Part shown: piece by piece, positions 1 to 11,039 of the stretch
How the letters are laid out: the number at the start of each line of letters is the position of its first letter
Numbering within the stretch: the stretch's first letter is position 1
From: Casuarius casuarius
Taxonomy: Eukaryota; Chordata; Aves; Casuariiformes; Casuariidae
DNA length: 64,000 bases
Direction: 5' to 3'
Assembly (NCBI GenBank): GCA_003342895.1
Contig: PTFA01000035.1
Span: 5,510,153-5,574,152, forward strand
Notes under the pieces: model-generated
Seen by the model: the letters and a program-made list of their open reading frames with translations, nothing else
What the model was told of the DNA's origin: nothing
Databases searched by the model: none
Program-made: the position numbers and the translations under genes

Positions 1-60
1 GCCGCGGCACCCGCGCCCTCCCCGCGGTGCCCCCGCCGCCGCAGGCAGCCGCCCTCCTGG
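1..60. other. Edge of a GC-rich, CpG-bearing segment
   Basis: The first 60 bases are almost pure G/C with several CpGs and CCGCCG runs. Composition then drops abruptly to AT-rich at about 61. This is probably the edge of a CpG island whose main body lies left of the window. No start codon or clear splice site is visible in it, so it cannot be tied to a gene. Confidence 0.45.
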
Positions 61-690
61 TTCCTATTATGCCTCGAAGATACGGCAGTATTAACAACGA
101 AAAAAGAAGAATTGGATAGTTTTTAGACTGAGAAGAATTTGTAAAATATCTTTAAATTCACGTCGTTGACTATATTGCCTTTAGAGCAGGATCTTTTCCC
201 TTTCTGCTATAGTTTGCAGTCCCGCGGAAAAAAATAATTCTTTTTTTTTTCCTTTTTACTATTTTACCGAGTCTGTAATCTCGGTTGGGAAGTCTTTTGG
301 TTTGCCTTTTTTATAAACTACCGTTCAGTTCAGCGCAGCGGAGCGAAGTGCTGTCTGGGACAGTCACCAGTTACCCGGGAATAGAAATGGGAACCACTTG
401 TTCAAACATCCTAAGGTCCCAAAATCTCTGCGAGCCATCACAGAAGGGGTGTTTTTTTTTTTTTTTCTTTGCCCCCCTTGCCGGAGCGGGAAGGGAGCGA
501 GGGGATTACGGGGAGGAATGTCTGCTCAGGCGGCTACACGCACCATAAGATTTCGGTTTGCTTTTTTTTTTTCCATCAGTTTTTCCATTCCTTGAGGAAA
601 ATTTTTCAGTATCTGAATCAAAGTGCATTATTCCAACGTTTTTTGTTTTGTTTTATCTTAGCCCTTCTTCATGTTTTCGTTTAAGAAGTG
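61..690. other. Non-coding AT-rich stretch with poly-T tracts
   Basis: Unique, AT-biased sequence with homopolymer T tracts near 241-250, 451-466 and 562-572. No open frame with protein-like composition, no RNA gene and no recognisable repeat family was seen. It separates the GC-rich left edge from the CpG island that begins near 690. Confidence 0.5.
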
Positions 691-1300
691 ACAGATTCGG
701 TGGAGCTCTCGGCTGTTTCCCATTAGAGGGAGAGTTCGCCCGGGTGCCTTGCCGCTGCGCCGCACTACGCGCCCCGCGAGCTCAAAGCGGCGCTGGGCAG
801 CCGCAGCCGCCCGCTGCGCAGAGCCGCGGCTCCGACCCGCTGGCGGCAGGAGGGCGCGGAGGAGCGGGGGGGGGGGACCCCGAGGAGCGCCCGGCCCCGC
901 AGCCCCCGGCGGCCCCGCTCCGCTCCGCACCGCTCCGCGCCGGGCGGGCGGGCGCTGCCGGCACCGCGCTGCCCCCTGGCGGAGGCGCCGCGCAGGGCTC
1001 CGCGGCGGCGGCCGCACCTCGCCGCTCCTGCTCCGCTGCGGCTCCGTCCCGCGGGCGATGCGCGGTGTTCGGAGCCTGGGGCGCGGCGTCCGGGCACCCT
1101 GCTCCGCGCTCGCCCCGGGCCGGTGACCACCACGCTCTCCTTCAGCGAAGTGTCCCTTACGCAGCGAGTCGTGCTGACCCTGCGGTGGGCACGCAGCGCC
1201 CCGCCAAGAGAGCAAAGCCGCGTGCAGGGCAGCGCGTGCTGCGGCAGTCGCAAGGCGTCGGGTCATCTCCGTGGACAAACTGTCCTGCCGCGCGTGCAGG
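690..1300. promoter_or_regulatory. CpG island, probable promoter of unassigned direction
   Basis: About 600 bases of very high G+C with dense CpG, a run of eleven G at 866-876, and GC-box-like GGGCGGGCGGGCG near 941-953. Such islands in vertebrates usually mark transcription start sites. A donor-like GTGACC occurs at 1,123 on the + strand after a GC-rich stretch that could be a first exon, but it is a moderate site only. Long open frames exist here on both strands (for example 558-1,337 on + and 658-1,320 on -). They are rich in Arg, Ala, Gly and Pro, as expected of chance frames in GC-rich DNA, and are not called as genes. Direction and gene are unresolved. Confidence 0.55.
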
Positions 1301-1958
1301 ACACCATACACGTTCTCCAAAAGTCTTGCTTTTGTGACTGAGTCGTTATAACCGCAGCAGGTCCTGTTCAGAGTTTTAAGGATGGCTTTGTACCCACACG
1401 ATGAAGTTTTTAGTGATCGGCCTGCATTTTATACTTCTTGGATCCAAAAAGTCATTGTGTGGTCCACTGATCATGAGCAAATTAGCGTCTGGGATTGCAA
1501 AATGCCACGAGATGAGAAAGAAGGAAACCAAGATATGGTTAAGGATATATTCCTTTCCACACAATACTGACATTCGTTAATGTGCAGATACAAAATAGCT
1601 GCCAGTTTATAGCAGCAGTCTGAAATTCATGCAACAGTCAGCAGACGCTGTAGTCCTAGAAGGTGCTCGTAGTTTGTCAGGTCCTACACGAAGTCTAACA
1701 TTCCTCATGTGCCGCTAGCTGCTGCCATTTATTTAAAAAAGAACTGAGTATATAAGTACTGAGGAGAGAAGGAAGTCCTGTTCTATTTGCGCTGACAGCA
1801 GTTCCCTGGGACCGGGCCTTCCCTCTTTCGGTTCTGCGTGGGGACGGGGCAGAGGCTACTCGTCGCTGGCGGCGTGACTCCGGCGCTGCCCTGCTCGCCC
1901 TGGCCCCGGCAGCAGGTCACAGCGGGAACGGGAGGGACCGTCTGGGGAATAGCTAGGT

Positions 1959-2002
1959 GTAGATGTGGTGTCTTAAACATTTGTAGATGTGGTGTCTTAA
2001 AC
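1959..2002 (+). repeat. 23-bp period tandem duplication, two copies
   Basis: The 21-base unit beginning TGTAGATGTGG and ending CTTAAAC occurs at 1,959-1,979 and again, identically, at 1,982-2,002. Two bases separate the copies. Perfect identity suggests a recent slippage duplication. Confidence 0.9.
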
Positions 2003-2344
2003 CTTGCGCTTAGGTGGCAGAGAAGGATTGCAAATACGACTCCAGTCTTCGCGCTTCGGCTTGGGTCCCGGCTGGAGGGTGAGCCGCGCTGCCGCCGCCT
2101 CTGCTGTCAGCATGGAAACGTGGACCACGACGGCACCGAGGGCCCCCGAGTCTCTGGTGCGCAGCCTCGGTGCTGGGCACCATTTGGGCTTTGCTGTATG
2201 AACGCAGAGCAGTTCTGTAGCGTTTTCTGTTGCGCACAGTAAAGGAAAGGGAGCCCTGCTGGCGGAGAACTTGCCAGGGCTGCCGTTTCCCTGGTGTGGA
2301 TCAGCACAGGCATAACAAAGTCAGTGCAGCTTTGTTATACGAGG

Positions 2345-2388
2345 TGTGGATATGCTATATATCCACATATATATATAGATATGTTACA
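2345..2388. repeat. AT-dinucleotide-rich microsatellite-like tract
   Basis: Alternating TA/CA runs (TATGCTATATATCC, then ACATATATATATAG) form a short imperfect TA-rich simple repeat. No function is implied. Confidence 0.6.
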
Positions 2389-2520
2389 CTATTCCAACTA
2401 CTTCTGCTGGAATATTTGCTTAATAGTGCTTCTTTTTTCGTTGTACTGTGCTTCAGGTCACGGCAGTGCAGAAAGGAACGACTGTCTGATTTAAGTCTTG
2501 TGCTTTTCCCAGGCGGTTGA

Positions 2521-3779
2521 ATGAGATGGATCGTTTTCTGGTAGTCGCTTGCTGTTTTCTGGCTAGCAGTCGAGAAGGCTGATCTGCTTGAAACCCGGAT
2601 GGGGGAGGAGGAGAGCAGGGAAGATAAAAAGCCGTGAGCGTGGCTGTATCCTCCGACTGGTGGGAGTTTGAGTGTCTGCGGACTCTGCACCAGTGGGCTG
2701 GACACTATGTGAGAAGTGTTTTTCTGTATCACTTATATTATAGTCAAAATGTGAAATGAGCTCCATGTGGCAGCAGCCAAAGGAAAGAAAAAGGGAAAGA
2801 AAAAAGAAGCACTCTCCGAAAGTTTCGGTTATCCCTCGAAGCTATATTACAACATTTACTACCCTAATTGAATCAGTGTGAGAACTTTTCCCCTCCACTT
2901 AAATCTCTGCTAGTGTCTGTCCACTTTTCCCTGGAGATGCACTCATTTAATACAGAGATGTGCCGGGGACACCCACGCCTTGCGTAGGTTTTTAACATTT
3001 GGTTTAATGCTCTAACTCCTGAAAAGGAAATGTCGATTCTTACACTCCTTTTCCAGCATCCATTACGATTTCTCCCTCTTCTCTACCCTTCTTTATAGAC
3101 TTAGCACCAGGGTATGATGCAGGACAGTTTTGTCTGAGTAACGAGAACTAGAGCTGCACTGAGAATAGTTAATGATCTGACAGTAGAATAATTGATCATT
3201 TCCAGTGAATTTGTTGGGGGGAGGCAGCAAACCTTAGAAATGCTGGCAGAGTCTGTAAAGAGCCATTAAGGAGGCTGGTGGTGACTGAGGAGGAGGAGCG
3301 GATCGTGATGATGCTCAGCCTCTAACACCTTGTTAGTCTTGATAGGTAGTTGACCTGTGAGGACTTTGTCTTCCCCTGTGAAAGGAAGTCAAGGGATGCT
3401 CGCTGTCCACCGGGTGCTGTAATTAGACCTTACGGAGCATTTTTAGAAGCATGGAGAAAGGATGGGGAAAATCTCTGCATTTCAAAGTGTCAGTGCTATT
3501 GCGTAACGCAGAACTAAGTGACAGCGCAGAAAGCAAAAGCAACTGATACTCGAACACGTCTGTTCTGTGAGTATTCACATGTGCAAAGTAATACGTGATC
3601 CACAAAAACATATGGCTTTTGTATCAAATACGTGGAATCAAGTTGAATTACGAAGACTTTGAAAAGGTCCTCAGTTTAAACGCACACGTCTCTCTGAAAC
3701 GTCCAGCGAAGTTTAGTGGAACAATTAAAAACAGATAGATTGTCAGGATACATAGACCAAGGTTCGAGTTAATTCAGGA
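2521..3779. other. Unique non-coding stretch
   Basis: No splice-bounded open frame, RNA gene or recognisable repeat was found. Composition is ordinary for vertebrate intergenic or intronic DNA. Confidence 0.4.
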
Positions 3780-3985
3780 TGAAAGAAGTGATTGACTGGG
3801 AATGAGAGAGAAGAGCACATACAGCAGGAAAGAACCAAGAGTGAGTGGAGGGAAGAAATGCTCCTAAAAGAGGTTAGGAAGAGCCAGACACAGAGTGGGG
3901 AGAAGGAAAGGAGTAAAAAAGGAGAGAGGAAGAAACGAAGAAAGGATCAGAGATAGGAAGGAGAATGAGAGTAGTAGGAAAAATT
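3780..3985 (+). repeat. Polypurine (GA-rich) tract
   Basis: About 200 bases strongly biased to A and G on the + strand, including many AGGAAG, GAGAG and AAGGAG words. It is densest at about 3,890-3,985. Homopurine tracts of this kind can adopt triplex DNA. The 66-codon open frame across it (3,895-4,095) is a low-complexity Arg/Lys/Glu translation and is not called as a gene. Confidence 0.65.
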
Positions 3986-4139
3986 CTGACATGTTGTTGT
4001 GTGATCTGGCAGCTTTCACCTTGGGAGCGCAGAGGGCTAGACCAGACCGAGAGGCTGCTACCTGCGCGTTGGCAGTGTGGAGGGGCTTCCTGTAGTGGTT
4101 ATGTATTTATACGCATACGATTCTATAAATACAATTCCG

Positions 4140-4345
4140 TATTAATTGCAATCAGTCTCTGAGGCTCTTGCCCTGCCCCCGGGCTCACAGGTCCCCCAGC
4201 GCTGCAGCGAGCCAGGCAGCCGCAGGTCCCGTCCGATCCGCGGTAGCGCGACCAGGGCTTTCCGGCTCATGCCGCTCGCGTCTGTCCTGCTCCCTCCAGC
4301 CGGGCAGTCGTGCCGGTGCCTCCCTGGTCGGCGGCGGCTCTGAGA
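4140..4345. other. Small CpG-rich patch
   Basis: About 200 bases of raised G+C with many CpGs, in otherwise average DNA. It is too short for a typical promoter island and has no paired first-exon signals. It may be a weak regulatory element or a residue of a GC-rich repeat. Confidence 0.35.
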
Positions 4346-5505
4346 CGACAACCTGGGACAGCCTGAGGCCTCTCCACTGTGGTATCACTGCTGCTTTTAA
4401 TCACTGTTTCCCTGTGTTGATATTCATGGCAACTTCTTCATTAGACACTGGCTGATCCAATCATATCAGATGTTTTCTTGTTGAATTAGGTGTTATTTTT
4501 ATTGTTTTTGCCTTGTCCTGCTGGAAGCACTGGCATCAATTTTCAACTTTTTGTTGGTTAAAAAGTCACTGAGTGATAATCTAAGGTAACGCTGTGCAAT
4601 CTAAGCTAATGCTTTGGTACTGCGATGGTGCTAAATGTGCATCAGAATCTGACTCTGCCTCCTTTCAGACAGACCCTTTGCTGTTTTAACGTTGTCTTCC
4701 ACCTTTGCGCTGGGGACTGCTGTGACCATCAGTTACGTATCTTTGAGATTATTTATACTCCTGCCCAGAAAACTGTGGTCTGTCACTGTGCCAGAAATAA
4801 CACGCTGGGCTAGCAAAAATGGCTTTGACGTGATCGTCCGTGTGGCTTCAGGAAGGCTGCCTCAGGCACATGGGAGCAGCAGCTCGGGTTTCTGGCCTGG
4901 GAGGACTGCTGTGGCCCACGGCTCTGCGGAGAGCGGGGCATCCCAGGGATGTCGGTTCCCGGCTGGAGCAGGCCTGCTGCCAAGCCCTCCTGCACCCACC
5001 TGTCCATCACGCTGGGCTGCCTCCTCTGCTAAACCCGAGTGTACCTTTGCTGGGTTTTTCTTAGCTGTACCCCAAGGTTCAGTTCAGAGTTGCTCGAGGT
5101 CCTTGATCGTGTTCTGCTCTTGCTGCAGGTCAAACCGCTATGCCCGTTGACCTCAGCGTCCTCCCAGTTTGGTTGTATTTTTAGTGAAATAGCTCCACTG
5201 CAATAGCAGTCTGAGGAAACAGTATCTCCCAGATATGTGCCCAGACAGGAGCCGTGTTCGTCTAAGGCTGTTTGCCAGAACGCTGCTGACACAAGCACAG
5301 AAAAATATTTAGCATCAGTCGTCTCTCCACAACCAGTATGCTGGGGATAGTGGAAAATTTCCTCCTCTTACGCATCGGTTTATTTGTTGCTGGGTGCCTA
5401 CATGGCTGAGTGTACCCGTGCAGCCAGTTCCTGGGCTTGCACTGCTTCCCAGTTTTCCGAGAGCCATTGCAGCTCCCTTTTGGTCCTTGCCTTAGAGGTC
5501 CTCTT

Positions 5506-5521
5506 GGGGGGGGGGGGGGGG
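5506..5521 (+). repeat. Homopolymer G16 tract
   Basis: Sixteen consecutive G on the + strand, with the potential to form G-quadruplex structures. It is one of several long + strand G runs in the window. Confidence 0.95.
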
Positions 5522-6868
5522 TAGACTCCTTCAGTTTTCTTCCCTACGCTGTGGAGAGTTTCCCTCTTCTCCAAAGAGCATCCTCAGGTCCTCCTGTGAT
5601 TGCCCGGGGCCCTTGTCCCCCCGGGGAGGGCACCTCTTTGATGGCGCCGATGCACTGCTCTGTTTGTAGCTCAGTGAAGAGGACTTTATTGGCTGGTACG
5701 GTTAGAAATGAACCTCTGCGATTTGCCAGTGGCCTCTATGTTTAGCTCGTTCGCCCTGCTACAGCTGGCGTTGTCCAAATCACTTTTACTAAGACTCATT
5801 TTCAGCGTGATTCACAGGTCCGTATACCTTGTTAAATGTTTCATGGTGAATTTGTATTTTTCTGAACGAAAATGGCTTCCAGCATTGTCTGGACCATTTC
5901 CGAATGTCTTTTCTGCTGCTTTGGATAAAAATCTGAGTGAAATTTTGCCATTTCCCCTCAACCTTTGATTCATTTCTCGTAATTTTTGACTAGTTCTGTT
6001 ATGCTGTAAGAAAAGAAACAGAAACCTGGATGTTTAACATTTAACAATGTCGTATTGTCTCCTTGCTCTTGGAAAAGGGAATGGAAGAGGAAAAGCCTCC
6101 CATACAGCTGTAAACAAAGTAGGAGGAAGTGAGTTCACCATCCACGGGAAAGCACAGCAACTCCCATGGAGGAGATTTTTATTTCAGTCGGGGGGACATA
6201 AAGCACCACTGCTTTATTCCCGAGCAGCTCTTTTCACCAGGCTGCAATGCCAAGAGTTGTGTCAGGAAGCTCCAGATGTGCCCCGCAGAGCATCCTCTGT
6301 GCACCTTTGCAGTGCTTCTGATGAAGATGGTGATGAAGATGGGCCATAGTCTGCAAAGGGGGAAGTCGATGGCAAAGTTTATATTGAATTCAGTGATGCA
6401 CACTTGGGCCTGCTAGGGAGAAAGCAATACTGTGTCCTTCCTTTTCCAGAGAGGTCCAGCGCCAGAATCCTACCTCTTCTAGTCCCTGGTTCCCCCCTGC
6501 CTGCTGCTTCCAAACCTTAGCCTCTTCAGAGCCCCCTTCCCTCCCTCATCCGTATCTTGGGTATTCCTTTACCTTGTCCTCACCGCTGCCCTGCTCTGGG
6601 CATTTAATGCTCGGGGACCCCACAGGTCATGGGCTGGGCATCCTCAAGTCACTGGAGGTCAGGGTTGTGGTCACAGAATATAGGGAAACAAGTATAACTT
6701 AAAACTTCTGAGGAGGTTAAGGGGATGGTGTAGAAAAAAAAATTCCCAATGCTTTAATAAAAGAAGAGGAAAAAAGAGACAGATCCAAGCAAACCAACCA
6801 GATAAAAGCTGCTTCTAGAGTCTGAGGCTGAACCAAAACATCACTGGAGAATGGGAGACGAAATGGTT

Positions 6869-6923
6869 AAAAAACAAAAAAAAATCTACAAACAAAAAAA
6901 AGGCTACAGACAAAAAAAATTAG
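6869..6923 (+). repeat. A-rich short tandem repeat
   Basis: Three loose units of about 18 bases, each an A8-9 run joined by TCTACAAAC- or GGCTACAGAC-like linkers. It is an imperfect A-rich minisatellite with no coding content. Confidence 0.6.
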
Positions 6924-9900
6924 TGACCTTTGTGAGGATAGTGAATAAATGGCAAACAGCTAAATAAAGTGCAGAATTGTGGTCACTACTGCCTAATGCA
7001 GAAAGGGGATTGCTGTACTGAGTTTTAGGGCCTCAAGTGAATAACAAAAGCGTGTGTAGCATCATCACGGATGGGCTTCCTTAGGGGTATTTGTGATATC
7101 TAGCTCTTGGCATGAATAGAGAAAAGGGTGGCAGTAGATTTAGTGCCCTGGGTTTGATAAAGCACAAGCAGAGCTGAGAGTCCTACTTTTATTCCCTTCC
7201 TCCAGAAGATGGCAAAAGTTAGCTGGACTTCACACGGACAGAGGGAGGAACGTGCTCCAGAAGCGCTCGTGCTCTGCTCCATTCTCAGGTCACTGCTTGT
7301 CCGATGCTACAGATGCAAATATTGACCCCAAACCCGCTGAAATAATTGCTTGTTTGAGCAATTAGTTAAAGCCTGACAAAAAGCCGTTTGCGCTGCAGCG
7401 TGCAGGGCGCAGTGTGGGGCTGCAGCGGCAGCAGGGCTGCTCGCGGCAGCGTGGCCGTGCTGCAGGGGCAGTGCAGCACCGTCCCCGCGGGGGCCGCACG
7501 TCCCCCTTTGCAGGGGAGATGGTGTTCGTGACAGCTCCTTGGAGATCGGAGCCGGAAACGCAGGTGTGAGAAGTTTCAGTCTGGTACTGAAAATAAGAGC
7601 TACCTGAATCGCAGTGCTAGTTGGTGTTCGTGGTGTTACAAGGCTTATACTGAACAGAAGGAAAATCCTGAGTCGCACTCCCTGGGCACCAAGCAAAGGG
7701 GTCAGCCCCCGCGAATGTAGGATGTATTTTGGCTACAGCAGAGTGGAGAATTGTATTTACGGAGGAGTCCTGACTAAAAATGGAAAGAAATATATAACAA
7801 ATACGTATAGCAAAACATCAGATGAAGTACAGATTTGGCAATAAGAAAGAGTTTTCCAGCTCAACAAAGAACACTAGAAAAAGGAAAGAAGTACCACTAA
7901 CAAAATCAGAAGAAATACAAAATAGGCTTTTCTTTCTCATATGCTTAGTTTATTTTGTTCCTATATTTAGCTGCTCTGGCAGTTTATAATTTCAACATTA
8001 GGAAAATGTGAGAGTATTTGAGTAAAGTGATACGCTGAAGTCAAGGGGCTCTCTGCCAGCAGAGGAGAACTGAGGACTGCTTGTTCAGAGGAGGCCGCTG
8101 AGGTGGTTTGGCCTGGGCTTAACCTGGTGCTCACCCCTCAGTCAGGTTCTAATTTGATCCAAACACATTTGACCCCTCAGTTTTTTCAGCCTAAGGATTT
8201 TAACAGCTGCTGTAGCTCCAACTGCTGATCGATGACCAGTGTGAGCTTGTGGCCATGCCCTTGGAAGGCAAGGGAGCAACGGGCCCGTCTGGAGGACACC
8301 ACAGACACCCTTGCAAAAGCCCTTGACAACATGACAACAACCCATGATAACAACCCAACAATCCAGGACAGCTATTGCCCTTCTTAAATCTCCTCTAAGG
8401 GGAGGTAGGTTGTGTCCTTCACTGGGGGAAAGGTCCAACTGGCTTCTTAGGTATCTTGCAACAGTGCAAAACCAGTGGTAGTTTGAGGACATTTGGACTG
8501 CTTTTACACTGAGTTTTGGTTTTGGACAAGATGCTGCCGTTTGTACACACATTTTCTCCTTTGGACAGCGTTCAACATATCAGCCGCATTGCCTAAGGCC
8601 CACAGTAAGATAATGATTGTATCTTCTGTTATGAGAAAATGCTCATGTCACAGCTGACTTCTTTGAGGCCATATCCTTATTACTCAGGCTCACTGGGAAA
8701 TTTTAACAAAGTGATTCCCTGGCTTTTCACTCCCTGAGGAAATGCAAATTTATAAGAAGAACTTCATTTTTTTAATTTTGAAGACTTACAGTATGTCAAA
8801 ATATTGTTTGCCATCCAGGAGGAGAAAAAATCTTGGCTGTGTTGAGTTTTGTGGATAACACAAATGTATAGAAGGAGTATCACCAACTGGCCATTTTTAG
8901 CAACATGAGAAACAATACCAGACATAGGGGATGAGTCTGCATCTCTTTAATTTCTGTGACTCAGCAATATGAATGGTCAAGAACCGATTCTGATCGGGTT
9001 GCAAGATCAGATCTTGCAACTGTTGCTGAGTTAGTTCAATCACACTGGCTGCGTCATCCATGGTTTCCCTAGTTATGAAGCAAAGGAAGCAGTGAGACAA
9101 TAGCTACAGTGGTAGGAAGCTCTCTCGCCTCACCCCTGCTTCCTCTCTGCTCTAGGGGTATTACCTGCTTGTTTGCCTCTCTCCGCTAGGTTCACCTTCC
9201 TATAATCCTGGGCTTTGGCAGCCCTGGTTTGGAGAGAAGGAGTCACGTTCACAATCCTGCGGAGAGGGGATTGCTCTCAAGGTAGGTTCTTGCCAGTGCA
9301 CCGCTGCAGGCTCTGCAGGAACTGATGCAGCGTTGCAGCAGCTCTTCTGCTGCCACGTGAAAGGAGGAGAGTACTCAAGTCTAGTAAATCGGCAGAAGCT
9401 GGAGCAGTCTCTGCCTTCTCTGTTACAGCGCACATCAACGGGGACTTGGCGAAGCATTTTTTTTTTACTGCTTAGCAGCTGACATTTCGGCACAGCTCGT
9501 AACAGCGCGTTAGGAAAGTGGAATGTTGCTAAATCTGTGCTTGCAGATTTGAAATGAGGATAAAATCTGGAGAGATGCAACGTGCGCATTGAATGTTTTC
9601 CAGAGGGGCTGGGGCCGAGGAAGTCCAACACAATGAAGCTGGAGCTGTCTTGAAACTGCAGGCTGCTGATGGAGGGAGATAGAGCACGTATCAGCTTTGA
9701 AATGGAAGGGAAAACTGTAGAAATTCGTAACTGCTTCTCCAAACCCCACTTGACTATGGGATCACAGATACCACAGTAAGACACTGAAACAATGTTTTTG
9801 ATTTTTTTGCACCTACTCTGCAAATATGTTCTTCCTCAATTTTGTCTCCGTCAGTGATGGAGACTGGCCCTCTGTCTATTCGCCTCAGCAGGAAGCCTTC

Positions 9901-10111
9901 GCCATTGCAGATGCTATTTTTAGGGAAGCCTGACTTCTGCTGCCGAGGTCTGGAGGGGCCATGACACAGTGCTGCCTTGCCACAGTCACATTACTTCATA
10001 TTAGCAATAATCTCTCCCCGTACTTCTGTCCCAACTGTTTTCTGTTAGATCCCTTCTCACCTATTAGTGGGGTCTCTGCAGCCACCACCACAGATGGTCT
10101 TCTGTTGGAGG

Positions 10112-10740
10112 TGTCAGGGTCCTGAGGCCCCAACGGCCCTGACCATCCTCACCTGGGGCCCCCACCCAGCCCCTGCCCATTGGCCTAGGAGCTCATTTAA
10201 GCTCAGCCTGGAGCCATCATTCCTCACCTGAGCTGTATCACAGGAGTATGGGTCTCCAGCTCAGCCCCCAGCAATGTCCATGCCTGGCCACGGCCCTGCT
10301 GCTCTGGACTCTGGCCTGCAGGCTGACTTTCTGGGCTGACCTCGGACCTGTCTTGTCACTGTGGACCTGCCTGGTGATCACTGGNCTGTGTCTGACCCTG
10401 GTTAACCTTATCAGACCTGACCCTGACCCTGTGGACTGACTTCCCAGCTTGACCTCAGACCTGCCTCAACACCACCAACTTGCCTGCTGATCCAGGTTCT
10501 TGGCTGACCCTAGCTGCCATCCCTTGGCCTGCCCGGCTGGTCTCGCTCAGGTACGGTGGGGCTGGGCCCTGGCTGGGTTATCACCTAGCTCCCCATCCCT
10601 TAGGGAGCAGCTGGCTCTCGCTGTGCCCTGATGGTGGGAAGGAGGCTGTTGTTCTTTTCGAATGAAATGTCCAGCCCTCTTCCTTGTGAACGTGGCCTTG
10701 AGTAACAGTGTGACTTGCCAGCTGTGGAGCAGCGCATCTT
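10112..10740 (+). mobile_element. Probable solo-LTR-like interspersed repeat
   Basis: The segment opens TGTCAGGGTCCTGAGG and has a CATTGGCC (inverted-CCAAT-like) box near 10,178. A TTTAAG TATA-like word follows about 18 bases later, near 10,196. Then come about 300 bases built of diverged GACCTG, TGACCT and CTGCCTG words (10,320-10,520). A 5' TG start, promoter-like boxes and an internally repetitive U3/R-like body resemble avian endogenous retroviral LTRs as a class. No flanking gag or pol frame was seen. I could not find a convincing CA end or target-site duplication, so the right boundary is a guess. One ambiguous base lies inside, at 10,385. Confidence 0.45.
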
Positions 10741-10993
10741 ATCTGAAGCCCTCCGAGGGCAGCGCTGTGCTGGAGCGGTGAGGTGCGAGCTGCTGGCTGC
10801 CTCTTGGTGTGGGAGACGGGCCCTGGGAGATGGGCCTGCTGTTCGGCCTCCCCCCATTCCTGTGCAGAGCAAGTGAATCACGTCTGGGGGCAAAGACAAC
10901 CGTCTGTGTAAGGTCTGAAGGTCCTTGCTGGTGGATTTGTGCAGGGTCAGTGTATCCTAGAAGGCAGAGAGGAATTACAGAGACAAAAAGGTT

Positions 10994-11015
10994 AAAAAAA
11001 AAAAAAAAAAAAAAA
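10994..11015 (+). repeat. Homopolymer A22 tract
   Basis: Twenty-two consecutive A follow AAAAAGGTT. It could be a simple microsatellite or the 3' tail of an old retroposed copy. No target-site duplication or recognisable body upstream supports retroposition. Confidence 0.85.
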
Positions 11016-11039
11016 GTCCTCCTTCTCCCCCTCTGTTGT

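Larger units (their letters stand above)
1300..2520. other. Intergenic or intronic stretch with a GC-rich patch
   Basis: Mixed composition. A moderately CpG-rich patch lies at about 1,790-2,130 and includes the tandem duplication listed separately. An acceptor-like pyrimidine tract ending in CAG occurs at 2,456, with another at 2,513. Neither has a partner donor bounding a convincing coding exon. Short open frames (for example 1,382-1,570 on +) show no family features. Confidence 0.4.
4346..10111. other. Unique non-coding stretch
   Basis: Nearly 6 kb without a supported gene. It contains the G16 run at 5,506-5,521, the A-rich repeat at 6,869-6,923 and a small GC patch at about 7,380-7,560. 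Open frames here are all short. The largest (for example 9,200-9,823 on -, 207 codons) lacks recognisable domains and has no strong flanking splice sites, so I treat it as chance. Confidence 0.4.

Noticed and set aside
558..1337. 259-codon open frame across the first CpG island (with antisense frames of 220 and 162 codons)
   Set aside because: Composition is Arg/Ala/Gly/Pro-rich in all frames on both strands. Open frames arise because stop codons are rare in GC-rich DNA.
3755..3775. GGTTCGAGTTA resembling a tRNA B box
   Set aside because: The last positions do not match, no A box lies at the right distance, and no cloverleaf can be drawn.
9200..9823. 207-codon minus-strand open frame
   Set aside because: No domain, no strong splice sites or promoter, and ordinary composition. 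Consistent with chance.
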